Assembly: GCF_018408855.1 (NCBI RefSeq)
Contig: NZ_AP024322.1
Coordinates: 1,302,001 to 1,366,000 of the forward strand
Reading direction: 5' to 3'
From: Caballeronia sp. NK8
GTDB taxonomy: Bacteria > Pseudomonadota > Gammaproteobacteria > Burkholderiales > Burkholderiaceae
DNA length: 64,000 bases
Program-made: the position numbers and the translations under genes
The notes under the pieces: generated by a model
Told to the model about the DNA's origin: nothing
Databases searched by the model: none
What the model saw: only the letters and a program-made list of their open reading frames with translations
Part shown: positions 1 through 9,101 of the stretch, one piece after another
Layout of the letters: every line of letters starts with the position of its first letter
How positions within the stretch are numbered: the stretch's first letter is position 1

Positions 1-1
1 C

Positions 2-1396
2 ATCAATCTGCCGTCGAACGCGGATGATCGCGCCGAGGCGATCGAAGACGCGCTCGTCGATCATCCGGACAACGGCGAGCTCGTTGCGGCGGTCGTGACG
101 GCGGCGAGCCCGAAGCAGGTGACGGCGCAGTTCGTCGGCGGCGATACCGCGACGATCGCGGGCGATGGTCTGCGCTTCGCGGCAGCCGGTCTGCGCAGCA
201 ACGCGACCAAGGCGCTCGCCGTCAAGCCGGGCGCGATCGTGCGCCTGACGAAGGACGACAAGGGCAACTGGCAGATCACGCAGTTGCCGCAGGTCGAAGG
301 CGCGCTCGTCTCGATGACGCCGCAGGACGGCTCGATCCGCGCGCTCGTCGGCGGTTTCGACTTCAACAAGAACAAGTTCAATCACGTCACGCAGGCATGG
401 CGTCAGCCGGGATCGAGCTTCAAGCCGTTCATTTATTCGGCGGCGCTCGACAAGGGGCTCGGACCGGCGACCATCATCAACGATGCGCCGCTGTATTTCC
501 CGGCGGCGGGCGGCGGCGACGCCTGGGAGCCGAAGGACGACGACCAGCCCGACGGCCCGATGTCGATGCGCACCGGCCTGCAGAAGTCGAAGAACCTCGT
601 GTCGATCCGCATTCTGTCGTATATCGGCACGGGCTACGCGCAGGACTTCGTCACGCAAAAGTTCGGCTTCGACAAGGACAAGACGCCGCCTTATCTGCCG
701 CTCGCGCTCGGCGCGGGGCTCGTCACGCCGTTGCAGTTGAGCGGCGCGTATTCCGTGTTCGCGAACGGCGGCTATCGCATCAATCCGTATCTGATCGCCG
801 ATGTCGCCGATGCGCGCGGCACCGTGATCTCGCGCGCCAATCCGCTTACGGCCGGCAGCAACGCGCCGCAGACGCTCGAACCGCGCAACGCGTACATCAT
901 GAACAGCCTGCTGCACACGGTCGCGACGCAGGGCACGGGTTCGGGCACCAACGTGCTGAAGCGCAGCGACCTGCAAGGGAAGACCGGCACGACCAACGAT
1001 GCCAAGGACGGCTGGTTCGCGGGCTATCAGAAGCAACTGGTCGCGGTCGCGTGGATGGGCTATGACCAGCCGAAGACGCTCGGCAGCCGCGAGTTCGGCG
1101 CGCAGCTCGCGTTGCCGATCTGGATCGAGTACATGGGACGCGCGCTGCGTGGCATTCCGCAGGAGCAGATGGCGAAGCCGGACGGCATCACCACGGTCGA
1201 TGGCGAATTGTTCTATGCGGACCGCACGCCGGGCGCGGGCTTCGTCGCCAGCATCGGGCTGGACAACACCAATCCGATGGCGGGCGACGCCACCACGATG
1301 GGCGGTGTCGGTCCGGCTGGCATGCAGGCGCCGCCGGCGCCGCCGGTCACGACCGACGAACGCAAGCAGATCATGGACATGTTCAGCAGGCCCTGA
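2..1396 (+). CDS. mrcA: Penicillin-binding protein 1A, C-terminal part (5' end outside window)
   Basis: Bifunctional class A PBP that polymerises and cross-links peptidoglycan in the periplasm. Only the last 464 codons are visible; the reading frame is open from base 2. The transpeptidase motifs are all present: SSFK with the nucleophile serine at visible codon 138, SKN at 196-198 and KTGT at 327-330. An OB-like insertion appears to precede the transpeptidase domain. The N-terminal anchor and glycosyltransferase domain lie upstream of the window. The C-terminal tail is Pro/Ala-rich, as is common in proteobacterial PBP1A. A bidirectional terminator follows. Confidence 0.93.
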   Translation: MNLPSNADDRAEAIEDALVDHPDNGELVAAVVTAASPKQVTAQFVGGDTATIAGDGLRFAAAGLRSNATKALAVKPGAIVRLTKDDKGNWQITQLPQVEGALVSMTPQDGSIRALVGGFDFNKNKFNHVTQAWRQPGSSFKPFIYSAALDKGLGPATIINDAPLYFPAAGGGDAWEPKDDDQPDGPMSMRTGLQKSKNLVSIRILSYIGTGYAQDFVTQKFGFDKDKTPPYLPLALGAGLVTPLQLSGAYSVFANGGYRINPYLIADVADARGTVISRANPLTAGSNAPQTLEPRNAYIMNSLLHTVATQGTGSGTNVLKRSDLQGKTGTTNDAKDGWFAGYQKQLVAVAWMGYDQPKTLGSREFGAQLALPIWIEYMGRALRGIPQEQMAKPDGITTVDGELFYADRTPGAGFVASIGLDNTNPMAGDATTMGGVGPAGMQAPPAPPVTTDERKQIMDMFSRP

Positions 1397-1420
1397 TGTA
1401 ATCCTGTGTGGTCGATAAAA

Positions 1421-1457
1421 AAGCGCGCCGGACTCGAAACCCGGCGCGCTTTGTTTT
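1421..1457. terminator. Bidirectional rho-independent terminator
   Basis: A GC-rich stem (AAGCGCGCCGG paired with CCGGCGCGCTT) is flanked by A-runs and T-runs on both sides. It serves the converging PBP1A and PCu(A)C genes. Confidence 0.85.
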
Positions 1458-1471
1458 TGCGGACAGCGTGA

Positions 1472-1903
1472 TCAGTGCCCGACCGTCGCCGCCGATTTCA
1501 CTTCGCAGTTCACGTTGAGCGTGGACTTGTCGGCGAACGAAAGGGTGAGGGGAATCGTCGAGCCGATCTTGAGCGGCTTGGCCGGCTGTTCGAGCATCAG
1601 GTGATAGCCCTTCGGCGCGAAGCTCAAGGTGCCGTGCGCGGGGACATCGACGGACTCCACATGCGACATCGTCGCTGTGCCGTTCTTGCTTTCCGACTTG
1701 TGCATCATCGCCATGCCGAACGCGGGCATGTCGGCGGCTGTGATCGTTGCGGGCTTGTCGCCGTTGTTCGCGACGGTGAAGTAGCCCGACGAAGGCAGGT
1801 TCGGCGGCATCGCGCGGACCCAGCAATCGCGCGCTTCGAGCGTGGCGGCCTGGGCGATGGAAGCGCAGGCGAGCGCGCCCACGAGTACAGCGATCTTTTT
1901 CAT
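1472..1903 (-). CDS. PCu(A)C-family periplasmic copper chaperone
   Basis: 143 aa with a clear signal peptide (cleavage after AQA near residue 19). PCu(A)C proteins bind Cu(I) in the periplasm and deliver it to cytochrome oxidase assembly. The family metal motif of His and Met ligands is visible: MMH near residue 67, MSH about 10 residues later, then GYHLML near residue 101. It is the last gene of a leftward trio with CopC and a DUF2946 protein, 7 bp from the CopC stop, so co-transcription is likely. The function call rests on the motif; copper binding here is inferred. Confidence 0.88.
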   Translation of the reverse strand: MKKIAVLVGALACASIAQAATLEARDCWVRAMPPNLPSSGYFTVANNGDKPATITAADMPAFGMAMMHKSESKNGTATMSHVESVDVPAHGTLSFAPKGYHLMLEQPAKPLKIGSTIPLTLSFADKSTLNVNCEVKSAATVGH

Positions 1904-1910
1904 TGTGTTC

Positions 1911-2273
1911 TCACTTGACGGTGAAGTTGTAATGGCCTTGCGTGCGATGCCCGTCCGCCGCGACCGCGGTCCACTGCACCTTGTAGACGCCCGGCGCGAG
2001 ATCGGGAAGCGCGACGCTCATGTGCTTCTTGTCGTTGGCGTCGACGGCGGACTTCGCGGTGTTGACCTGCGTGCCCTTGGCATCGGTGACGATGAGCTTG
2101 CTGAAGGTGGGCTCCAGCGCTTCACCGAAGTCGATCGCGACTTCATGCGGCGCGCTGACGGTCGCGCCGGGGCCGGGTTGTTGCAGTTTCGGCAAAGCGT
2201 GCGCGAATGCGAGTTGCGCGGAGCCGATGAATGCGAGCGCGAGCACGCCGCGCATGAGCGAAGATGAAAGCAT
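1911..2273 (-). CDS. copC: CopC-domain periplasmic copper-binding protein
   Basis: 120 aa from the chosen ATG, which has AAGGA seven bases upstream; a longer in-frame start at 2294 lacks such a site. A signal peptide ends at AFA, which puts a histidine (HALPKL) at the mature N-terminus, the Cu(II) ligand typical of CopC. The C-terminal [11 protein letters not shown] is the conserved CopC end with the second histidine ligands. It is a single-domain CopC without a fused CopD. It lies between the DUF2946 and PCu(A)C genes in one direction. Confidence 0.88.
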   Translation of the reverse strand: MLSSSLMRGVLALAFIGSAQLAFAHALPKLQQPGPGATVSAPHEVAIDFGEALEPTFSKLIVTDAKGTQVNTAKSAVDANDKKHMSVALPDLAPGVYKVQWTAVAADGHRTQGHYNFTVK

Positions 2274-2357
2274 GATATGTCCTTGCGTGCCCACAGCGGA
2301 TGCTGGTCGGGCAATAGATGCAATAGCGATGTGAAGACCTGTGCGTAAGAACGCGAT

Positions 2358-2738
2358 TCAGGCGAAGGCGGGCGGGGCGCGCGGCTGTGCGGCGCCGGGC
2401 GGGGCGCGGCGAGGCGCATCGATGGGCGGCGCTGCGGCAAACACGTCGCGCGGCGGAAGCGCGAAGGAGTCTCGATGAAGCGATGTCGGCGGCGTGGGCG
2501 CGTGCGCGATGAGATCGCAATAAGCACACGCCTGCAGATGATCGGCGATGCCGTGCTGCGCGTGATGCGCGTTCTGCGGACCCTGGCCATCGGATGCGCA
2601 GACGGCAGCGAGCAGCGACTCGATGCGCGCATGTTCGAGCGTTTGCGATGCGACGGGCGCGAGCGAGAGCAGCAGGATCGCGCATATCGCCGCGAAGCCG
2701 CCGATCTTCCCGATGATGCTCCGACGCAAGTCATGCAT
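2358..2738 (-). CDS. DUF2946-like membrane-anchored protein
   Basis: 126 aa from an ATG followed by basic residues and one hydrophobic segment (about residues 13-33, ending near VASQ). A central His/Cys patch (HHAQHG, then HLQACAYCDLIAH) resembles the DUF2946 family, often linked to copper genes. The C-terminus is Pro/Ala-rich. An upstream in-frame ATG at 2864 would add 42 residues without a signal-like start, so the shorter form is preferred. It is the first gene of the leftward copper cassette. The biochemical role is unknown. Confidence 0.65.
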   Translation of the reverse strand: MHDLRRSIIGKIGGFAAICAILLLSLAPVASQTLEHARIESLLAAVCASDGQGPQNAHHAQHGIADHLQACAYCDLIAHAPTPPTSLHRDSFALPPRDVFAAAPPIDAPRRAPPGAAQPRAPPAFA

Positions 2739-2894
2739 GCCGCGCTCGATCCGATACGTTGTCGATATGAATACGATGATGAGCAGACGATTATGCCATG
2801 TGTGTTTCCATGCTCTGCGCATGCGGACGAGGCGCTTCGACGCAGCGTGCCTTGTTCGATTCATCTCGTTTCATCGATTGAAGCACACAAGGCA

Positions 2895-2923
2895 TTGCGC
2901 CAAAGTAAGCGATGACATATAAT
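2895..2923 (+). promoter_or_regulatory. Sigma-70 promoter of tRNA-fMet
   Basis: TTGCGC at 2895-2900 and a perfect TATAAT at 2918-2923 with a 17-bp spacer. The -10 ends 15 bp before the tRNA. Confidence 0.8.
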
Positions 2924-2938
2924 CTTTTCTTCGACGGA

Positions 2939-3015
<77 letters not shown>

Positions 3016-3035
3016 ACCCGTCCAGAATCACGCAC

Positions 3036-3061
3036 AAAAGCCCGGTCAAGCCGGGCTTTTT
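3036..3061 (+). terminator. Terminator of tRNA-fMet
   Basis: Stem AAGCCCGG / CCGGGCTT with a TCAA loop followed by five T residues. Confidence 0.88.
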
Positions 3062-3219
3062 GCATTTCCGCGCACGCATCGTCGATAGCTTCGATGCACC
3101 GTCTCACGAAGTCGCCGAAGTCGCATTTACACCGGTTCATGACCGACTCGTACATCGCAGCATCGCAGGCGCATGTCAAAATCGCAAGTCCGCACACGCC
3201 ACACAGGAGTCGCTCGCTC

Positions 3220-3717
3220 ATGGACATTCCACACGTTCTCCAGGCCATCGCGCATCAGGAACACACCCTCGTGTTCCCGCAGTTTCATACCGAACACGCG
3301 TGGCAGATCGGCACGCAGTTGCGCGAGATGGCGCTCGCGCGCGATGCGGCCGTCGTCATCGATGTACGCACCTTCGGACGCAAGCTCTTCTACGCCGCGC
3401 TCGAAGGCACCACGCCCGACAACGCGCGCTGGGTCGAGCGCAAGTCGCGCACTGTCGAGCATTTCCATCGCAGCTCGTACGCGCTCGGCCTCTCGCTGCA
3501 GCAGGCGGGCACGACGCTCGCCGAGAAGTACGGTCTGAATCTCGCCGAGTTCGCCACGCACGGTGGCGCGTTTCCCTTGCGTGTGTCGGGCGCAGGCGTG
3601 ATCGGCTCGGTCGCGGTGTCGGGGCTTCCGCAACGCGACGATCATCAGATGGTCGTCGAAGCGCTATGCGCCGTGCTCGGCCAGGACTTCGGCAAATTTT
3701 CGCTCGGACGCGACTGA
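3220..3717 (+). CDS. UPF0303 / HbpS-like haem-binding-type protein
   Basis: 165 aa from the ATG at 3220, with AGGAG upstream at a slightly long spacing (11 nt). The protein resembles the UPF0303 group of the GlcG/HbpS fold, small cytosolic proteins reported to bind or degrade haem. It shows the conserved stretches [27 protein letters not shown] and [10 protein letters not shown]. The ORF stays open upstream to 3094 but lacks a ribosome site there. The SMR gene begins 5 bp after the stop, so the two may share a message. Function is inferred from family resemblance only. Confidence 0.75.
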   Translation: MDIPHVLQAIAHQEHTLVFPQFHTEHAWQIGTQLREMALARDAAVVIDVRTFGRKLFYAALEGTTPDNARWVERKSRTVEHFHRSSYALGLSLQQAGTTLAEKYGLNLAEFATHGGAFPLRVSGAGVIGSVAVSGLPQRDDHQMVVEALCAVLGQDFGKFSLGRD

Positions 3718-3721
3718 CGCG

Positions 3722-4060
3722 ATGCGCTCAACCGCTTACGTGCTGCTCGCCGTCGCGATCGTCGCGGAAGTCATCGCGACCTCCGCCCTGCGCGCCTCCG
3801 ATGGCTTCACGCGCGCGCTGCCCGCGGCCATCGTCGTGGTCGGATACGGGCTGTCGTTCTATCTGCTGTCGCTGACGCTGCGCACCTTGCCCGTCGGTAT
3901 CGTGTATGCGGTGTGGTCGGGCGCGGGCATCGTGCTCATCACGCTGGTCGCCGCGCTGCTCTTCAAGCAGACGCCCGATTTGCCCGCCATGTTCGGGATG
4001 GGCCTCATCGTCGCGGGCGTCGTGGTGCTCAATGCGTTCTCGAAGATGAGCGCGCACTGA
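3722..4060 (+). CDS. Small multidrug resistance (SMR/EmrE-type) efflux protein
   Basis: 112 aa with four predicted membrane helices. The membrane-embedded acidic residue of the family is Glu16 in AEVIATS (Glu14 of EmrE). The helix-3 pattern AVWSGAGIV is also typical. SMR proteins work as antiparallel dimers that exchange protons for cationic drugs, polyamines or guanidinium; the substrate here cannot be told. The gene starts 5 bp after the UPF0303 gene. Confidence 0.9.
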   Translation: MRSTAYVLLAVAIVAEVIATSALRASDGFTRALPAAIVVVGYGLSFYLLSLTLRTLPVGIVYAVWSGAGIVLITLVAALLFKQTPDLPAMFGMGLIVAGVVVLNAFSKMSAH

Positions 4061-4076
4061 CGCACGCGCGGTCAGC

Positions 4077-4460
4077 TTATTTGCAGCGCACGATCATCGA
4101 GCGGTTCTTGACGTTCGCCGAAACCACATTGCTGATGCCGCCGCCGGTCGGTCCGCCTTCCTCGTTGTCCTTCGAAACGATGTCGTAACCCGTCGCGCCG
4201 CATTTCTGGCCGGCGAGCACGTAGCAACTCGCCCAGCTCGATCCGGCATCCGCGCCGCTGCAATTGACGGCGTAGCCGGTCTGTCCGTCGGGCAGGTTGA
4301 TGAGCGACGCTTCATTCGACGATGCGCAAGCGCCGAGGCTCGCGAGTGCGACGGTTGCCGCGCCGAGCGTGGCCGCGCGCAGCCATGAAAAGCGCGAAAC
4401 GGCGCCGTCATGCGCGGCGCGTGCGGAAATACGGCGCAAGCGCCGACCGGGTTCCTTCAT
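4077..4460 (-). CDS. Hypothetical lipoprotein
   Basis: 127 aa from an ATG with GAGG about 7 nt upstream. After a basic N-terminus and a hydrophobic segment comes a lipobox, LGAC, so the product is probably a lipoprotein. The mature part holds several cysteines (NCSGADAG, ASCYVLAG, KCGATGYD, VRCK) likely to form disulfides in the periplasm. No known enzyme motif is recognised. Confidence 0.7.
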   Translation of the reverse strand: MKEPGRRLRRISARAAHDGAVSRFSWLRAATLGAATVALASLGACASSNEASLINLPDGQTGYAVNCSGADAGSSWASCYVLAGQKCGATGYDIVSKDNEEGGPTGGGISNVVSANVKNRSMIVRCK

Positions 4461-4791
4461 CTTTACCTCGTGTGAGTGAATTGCGATTCGCGCCCCTCGG
4501 CCCACGCGCAAAGGCGAGGGCGCGTTTATCGGACCAGGGCGTTTTTTTGAGATGTGCATTGTCCCATACGCGGCTTACGCGACACGTAAGCGGTTGTTAG
4601 CGGCCTGACACGGCGACGTGCGCGCGGGCGCGATGCTTGCGAACGAAAAAAACAGCGGGCAGCGCCGTCCGCGTTCGATGAACTATTTTCCGGCTCGCGC
4701 GCCTTACCCATTCGGAATGTCGGTTGGAATTGCCTGTTGTGAGCATCGAAGCGGGACGGCATGCAGCACGAACAAAAAGGGAGGAAATGAC

Positions 4792-5058
4792 ATGGCGGAA
4801 AGAGTCACGGGGCCATATCGAGGGTATTACATCAGCGCGTCGGCACGGCTGGTGCAGACGCACGGCGAGACCGATGACAACGCGCCGATCTACGTCGGCT
4901 CGGTGAGTCTCGCGCGCGGCGGCCCGGACGACGTGCATCGCTTCGAGGCGCTCGTCGATCTCGGACCCGAGCGCCGCTTTGTGACCGAAGGCGAAGCGCT
5001 CGCGCATGTGGAGCAAGCCGCGCGCGAGTATATCGACCGCTTGCTGCACTCGACGTAA
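4792..5058 (+). CDS. Conserved-type hypothetical protein, 88 aa
   Basis: A strong GGAGG lies 8 nt before the ATG. No signal peptide or membrane segment is seen. The protein has alternating charged and hydrophobic residues (RGYYISASARL, VDLGPERRFVTEGEALAHVEQA), suggesting a small soluble alpha/beta protein. Its stop overlaps the start of the next gene (TAATG), so the two are translationally coupled. Function unknown. Confidence 0.72.
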   Translation: MAERVTGPYRGYYISASARLVQTHGETDDNAPIYVGSVSLARGGPDDVHRFEALVDLGPERRFVTEGEALAHVEQAAREYIDRLLHST

Positions 5059-5411
5059 TGCGTCCCGTCCATCTTCGGCACACCGTGCTGTACGACGTCG
5101 CGAATTGCCTGATCGACCTTTTTCCGAGCGGCGCGGATGTCGCGGAAATCGGTCTGGAGGCGTCACCTGCGCTGTTCGTCAGCTGGCGCACGGGCGGCGT
5201 GGCGAATCATCCCGGCAACATCGCGTGGGGTGTGCACTATCGCTTCGACGCGCTGGTGCTGCGCGATTATCCGCATCTGTCCGAGCAAGCTCGCCAGCGC
5301 GTATGCGAACGCGTGCGCGAGATGAGCCGGCTGCTCGACTTCAACTACGCCGATCCGCGGGCGAGTTCGCTGCTCGTCGTGGATGTCGATCAAACCGTGC
5401 TCGCCGCCTGA
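5058..5411 (+). CDS. Hypothetical protein, 117 aa
   Basis: Starts on the last base of the preceding stop codon. Soluble; no recognised motif. The central part (FVSWRTGGVANHPGNIAWGV) has several conserved-looking aromatic and glycine residues. Probably one operon with the 88-aa gene upstream. Function unknown. Confidence 0.68.
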   Translation: MRPVHLRHTVLYDVANCLIDLFPSGADVAEIGLEASPALFVSWRTGGVANHPGNIAWGVHYRFDALVLRDYPHLSEQARQRVCERVREMSRLLDFNYADPRASSLLVVDVDQTVLAA

Positions 5412-5594
5412 ACGCGGCGCTGGACCACGCGGCGCGAGCGCGAGTACCATAATCGCCGAATCGATTCGTGCGATCGTTTGCATGGCAGCAAGCGGCTCGC
5501 ATCGAATGGAGCGATGGAGCGCTTGAACGTCTTCGCGTCGGTCCCGGCTGGATGCTTCGTACATCGGCCGCCACGCCCCAGCAACGAGACAATC

Positions 5595-5879
5595 ATGAAT
5601 ATTCGATTCCTCCCGGACGCGCCCGATTACCGCGATGCCAACCTGACCGTCGAGTTTGCCGCGATCGTCGATGGCCGGCGCGTACCGTGCGCCATATCGG
5701 TCGAAGCGCTGGAAGATCACTTCGGCGCGCAAAGCTATGACAGCGCCGGCTGGATCGGCGCGTTCGATGCGGGCCGCCCGCGCATCGAGGAAGTCGCGCG
5801 CGAGCATCTGCGCGTGACCAACGGCATGCCGGTGCTTCTGAAAAGCGGACACTTTCCGCCGGGGCGCGTCACCGCCTGA
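5595..5879 (+). CDS. DUF1488-like protein
   Basis: 94 aa from the ATG at 5595. The pattern VEFAAIVDGRRVPCAIS followed by EALEDHFGA matches DUF1488, a family of about 90-residue proteins of unknown role common in Burkholderia. An upstream extension to 5478 is open but lacks a ribosome site and family similarity. Confidence 0.75.
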   Translation: MNIRFLPDAPDYRDANLTVEFAAIVDGRRVPCAISVEALEDHFGAQSYDSAGWIGAFDAGRPRIEEVAREHLRVTNGMPVLLKSGHFPPGRVTA

Positions 5880-6088
5880 CACAGCCTTCGCTCTTACACG
5901 GCGCGATGTAAGACCTGCATCGCGCCATCGCTTTTATCGGCGCGAGATGCGTTGCGCCTCCTTCCGCGTGACCCTGCAACGGAGTACCATCGCTTTATGC
6001 CGCACGCGATGCGATTCGCTCGGCACACTACTTGCTCAACGGCTTGCGCTGGCTGAGCAACCAAATATAAAAATCGCGCGGGGTCGTC

Positions 6089-6271
6089 ATGCTTCATTCC
6101 TTTCTTCACTCACTTGTCGAGTCCAATGCGCTATGGCTCATCTGGGCAGCCGTTGGTGTGCTGATTCTTGCGTTGTGCATCGTGTTCGCTTCGGTCGTGC
6201 TGCGAGACTCGGACGAGCCGCTGTATCGCGCGGCATCGCGTCGGGACGACGACGGCAAGATGATCGTCTGA
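6089..6271 (+). CDS. Small single-pass membrane protein, 60 aa
   Basis: Contains one hydrophobic helix (about residues 17-40, LIWAAVGVLILALC) and a charged C-terminal tail rich in Arg and Asp. No family is recognised. The 209 bp upstream hold no other gene. Confidence 0.5.
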   Translation: MLHSFLHSLVESNALWLIWAAVGVLILALCIVFASVVLRDSDEPLYRAASRRDDDGKMIV

Positions 6272-6320
6272 GCGGGCGCGCCCGCGCCGCGAATTGACTT
6301 CGAAAGAGGCGGTGCCGACA

Positions 6321-7019
6321 ATGCCTCGGACGGGGCCGCAAGCGCGGCGCACCGAGCAAAGACGCGAGCAGCGTCAGGCGCTGCGCGAGCGCATACTCGA
6401 GGTATCGCGTGAAATCGTGAAGCGCGAAGGGTTCGCATCGCTCTCGATGAGAAAGCTCGCCGAGGCGATCGACTATTCTCCCGCCGCGCTCTATCTTCAT
6501 TTCAGGAGCCGTGGCGAGATCGCCCGGGCGTTGCGCACGGAAGGGCACGCGCGTTTGCGCGAAGCGTTCCTCGCGCACACGACTATCGTCGACCCGGCCG
6601 CGCGACTGAACGCAATGGCGCGCGCGTATGTCGAATTCGGGCTGGCCGAGCCCGAGACGTATCGGCTGATGTTCATGATGTTCATGGAGCCCGCAGGTTT
6701 CGCCGACGCAGGCACCGATGCCACGGCGAGCGGCCAGGCGGCGGAGTCCGGTGCGGCGGCGCTTTCGCTGATCGCGGATGCGTACGTCGAGTTGCGCGCG
6801 GCCGACCGGCTGCCGCCTCGCGCCGCGCCGCTCGCGTGTGCGGAAGGGCTGTGGGCAAATCTGCATGGCATCGTCGCGCTGAAACTGAACGGCGCGTCCT
6901 TGCCCGAGACGCCGGTCGCGACGCTCGTCGAGTTGTCGCTCGATGCGTGGTTTGCGCCGGTCAACGGAACCGAATCCCGATTCACTTGTGCGAATCGACC
7001 CGACACTTCAACACGATGA
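6321..7019 (+). CDS. TetR/AcrR-family transcriptional regulator
   Basis: 232 aa. The N-terminal HTH is typical: LSMRKLAEAIDYSPAALYLHF about 45 residues in, followed by a ligand-binding domain of the WHG/TetR_C type. The ATG at 6321 is chosen over an in-frame TTG at 6294. The stop overlaps the start of the enoyl-CoA-hydratase-family gene (ATGA), so the regulator probably controls its own operon in response to an acyl-CoA or fatty-acid-like ligand; this is inference from context. Confidence 0.88.
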   Translation: MPRTGPQARRTEQRREQRQALRERILEVSREIVKREGFASLSMRKLAEAIDYSPAALYLHFRSRGEIARALRTEGHARLREAFLAHTTIVDPAARLNAMARAYVEFGLAEPETYRLMFMMFMEPAGFADAGTDATASGQAAESGAAALSLIADAYVELRAADRLPPRAAPLACAEGLWANLHGIVALKLNGASLPETPVATLVELSLDAWFAPVNGTESRFTCANRPDTSTR

Positions 7020-8125
7020 CCACCGAAGACATCCGTATCGACACCGCCAACGGCATCGGCTTCATTGCGCTCGATCGTCCGAAGGCACTCAACGCGTTGA
7101 CCGCGCCGATGCTGCGCGCGATCAGCGAGGCATTGCGCGCGTGGCGCCACGATCAGGCGATCCGCGCGGTCGTCGTCTATAGCCCGCACGTGCGGGCGTT
7201 CTGCGCGGGCGGGGACATCCGCTTCCTGTACGAGTCCGCGAAAGCTGGCGAACGCGAGTCAATCGACGCGTTTTTCACCGATGAATACAAGCTCAACCAC
7301 GCGATCTTCACGTTCCCGAAGCCCTACGTCGCGGTCGTGAACGGCGTCGTGATGGGCGGCGGCATGGGCATTTCGCAGGGTGCGCATCATACGGGCGGGC
7401 TGCGCATCGTCACGCAGACGACCAGGATGGCGATGCCCGAGACGCGCATCGGACTATTTCCCGATGTCGGCGTGAGCTGGTTTCTTGCGCGCACGCCGGG
7501 CGCGATCGGCCGCTATCTGGCGGCGACCGGCGCGAGTCTCGCCGCCGCCGACGCGCTCTATGCGCGCATGGCCGACGCCTATCTCGACGATGGCGCGCTG
7601 CCGGGGCTTGTCGAGTCGCTGAGGCACCAGCGCTTTCTGGATGGCGTGGAAATCATCCGTTTCGTGCAGAACGAAACCACGAAGTACAAGGTCGCGCCGA
7701 TTCCCGAGAGGAGCGAACTCGCCGATGCGCGCACGATGATCGACAAGCACTTCGCGGCGGGCAACGGCGCGTCGATTCTGGCATCGCTGGAGCGCGAGGC
7801 GGACATCGGCAACGATTGGGCGAAGCGCACGGCCGCCGAACTGCGTGAACGCTCGCCGCTTTCCGTCGATGTGGCGCTGCAGCAGGTCGATCGCGCGAAG
7901 TTCTCGACGATGGCCGAGACGCTGCGCCGCGATCTCGACCTCACGCGCACGATGTTCGCGCGCGGCGACGTGCTGGAAGGCATCCGCGCGCGCATCGTCG
8001 ACAAGGACAACGAGCCGCAATGGAAGATCGCGCGCGTCGAAGACGTGAACGCTGCCGATGTGGATCGCATGTTCGAGAGCGCGTGGACGCCCGCGTCGCA
8101 TCCGCTACGGCTGTTGAAGGACTGA
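7016..8125 (+). CDS. Enoyl-CoA hydratase/isomerase family, HIBYL-CoA hydrolase-like
   Basis: 369 aa, longer than a simple crotonase (about 260) and matching the 3-hydroxyisobutyryl-CoA hydrolase type with its C-terminal extension. The crotonase oxyanion-hole segments are visible: RAFCAGGDIRFLYE near residue 62 and NGVVMGGGMGIS near 107. MAMPETRIGLFPDVG near 141 carries the conserved glutamate. It may act in valine catabolism, hydrolysing 3-hydroxyisobutyryl-CoA, but a hydratase role cannot be excluded. Coupled to the TetR gene by ATGA overlap; a terminator follows. Confidence 0.88.
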   Translation: MTTEDIRIDTANGIGFIALDRPKALNALTAPMLRAISEALRAWRHDQAIRAVVVYSPHVRAFCAGGDIRFLYESAKAGERESIDAFFTDEYKLNHAIFTFPKPYVAVVNGVVMGGGMGISQGAHHTGGLRIVTQTTRMAMPETRIGLFPDVGVSWFLARTPGAIGRYLAATGASLAAADALYARMADAYLDDGALPGLVESLRHQRFLDGVEIIRFVQNETTKYKVAPIPERSELADARTMIDKHFAAGNGASILASLEREADIGNDWAKRTAAELRERSPLSVDVALQQVDRAKFSTMAETLRRDLDLTRTMFARGDVLEGIRARIVDKDNEPQWKIARVEDVNAADVDRMFESAWTPASHPLRLLKD

Positions 8126-8137
8126 AGCTGTGAGAGA

Positions 8138-8160
8138 AGCGGCCCGCGCGGGCCGCTTTT
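8138..8160 (+). terminator. Rho-independent terminator
   Basis: AGCGGCCC / GGGCCGCT stem with a GCGC loop and a T-run, just after the hydratase-family gene. Confidence 0.82.
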
Positions 8161-8175
8161 CATTTGTGCGCCGGC

Positions 8176-8601
8176 TCAGCGCGTTTCGCTGCCCGCCATG
8201 AACGCGCGCATGAAAACGAGCGCACCCCAGCCCCAGATCGCGTTGGCGATGAAGTTCGGCGCGAGGCGCGGCAGCATGTTGCCGCTCGGCCATATGCCGC
8301 GCGCCGGGTCGATCACGAACACGCCCACGGCCGTCAGCACGATGCCGCCGAACACGAGTGCGCCGATCCACGGCGCGCTGCGATCGGGGGCGACGCGCAG
8401 CAGCCACGCCATCAGCACGCCGAAGATCGAACTCCATAGCGCATTGGCGATGAATTCGGGAATGCCGAGCGGCAGGAACGGCGCGGTGGAATAGCCGGCC
8501 GGATCGACAAGACCCGCAGCGTGCAGCAGCGCGAGAGTGGATTCGCGAAAGAAGAGCGCGGCAAGAAAACCGGAAACGAACGGCAGAATGACTTTTTGCA
8601 T
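8176..8601 (-). CDS. Hypothetical inner-membrane protein with about four helices
   Basis: 141 aa. Hydrophobic segments fall near residues 5-20, 48-68, 78-98 and 115-133. Two similar turns (PEFIANALWSS and PNFIANAIWGW) suggest an internal duplication of a two-helix unit. No known transporter motif is seen. Confidence 0.65.
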   Translation of the reverse strand: MQKVILPFVSGFLAALFFRESTLALLHAAGLVDPAGYSTAPFLPLGIPEFIANALWSSIFGVLMAWLLRVAPDRSAPWIGALVFGGIVLTAVGVFVIDPARGIWPSGNMLPRLAPNFIANAIWGWGALVFMRAFMAGSETR

Positions 8602-8709
8602 TGGCTAGACCGCCTGGAGCCTTGAGGCGCGGTTCTCTCCGATTATCGTGAAGAGCGCCATTATAGTGGCGTCGCGCGCGCTTCCAAGCCGGTTCCGGGC
8701 GATTGCGGA

Positions 8710-8955
8710 CTATTTTGCGATTGCGTCGCTCGCGGGGCTGTGATGCAGCATGCGATCGCTGTTCGGCGGCGGGTTGGGACGCTTCACGGGCATGTTGTCG
8801 GGGTTGTCGGGACGCGTGGCGCTCGCCGACGGCGCGCCGGGTGCGCCCGGCGGCTTGACCATCGATGCGTTGTCGTCGGGGCGCGCGGTCTGGGCTTGAG
8901 TTGCGAAAGACGCGACGAGAAGGAGGACGGCTATCGCGAGGGGAGGTCGGGTCAT
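8710..8955 (-). CDS. Small secreted Pro/Asn-rich protein
   Basis: 81 aa. A signal peptide ends near TQAQ (residue 22). The mature part is low-complexity, with repeated PD-N and KPPGAPGAPS-type stretches, so it is probably unstructured in the periplasm. Function unknown. Confidence 0.5.
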   Translation of the reverse strand: MTRPPLAIAVLLLVASFATQAQTARPDDNASMVKPPGAPGAPSASATRPDNPDNMPVKRPNPPPNSDRMLHHSPASDAIAK

Positions 8956-9023
8956 GATCGGTCTTTCGCGAAGGGGAGACCTTCGATGTGCATGACGCGT
9001 GCCCGAGGCGGGTCCGGGAAAGC

Positions 9024-9050
9024 AAAAAGCCCAGTCGGATGACTGGGCTT
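9024..9050 (-). terminator. Terminator of the leftward acyltransferase gene
   Basis: AAGCCCAGTC / GACTGGGCTT stem; read leftward it ends in five T residues. It lies 52 bp past the acyltransferase stop. Confidence 0.8.
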
Positions 9051-9101
9051 TCGCATGAATTCTCTGCGGGATCAATGATGGAACATGAAGAGCATCAAAG
9101 C

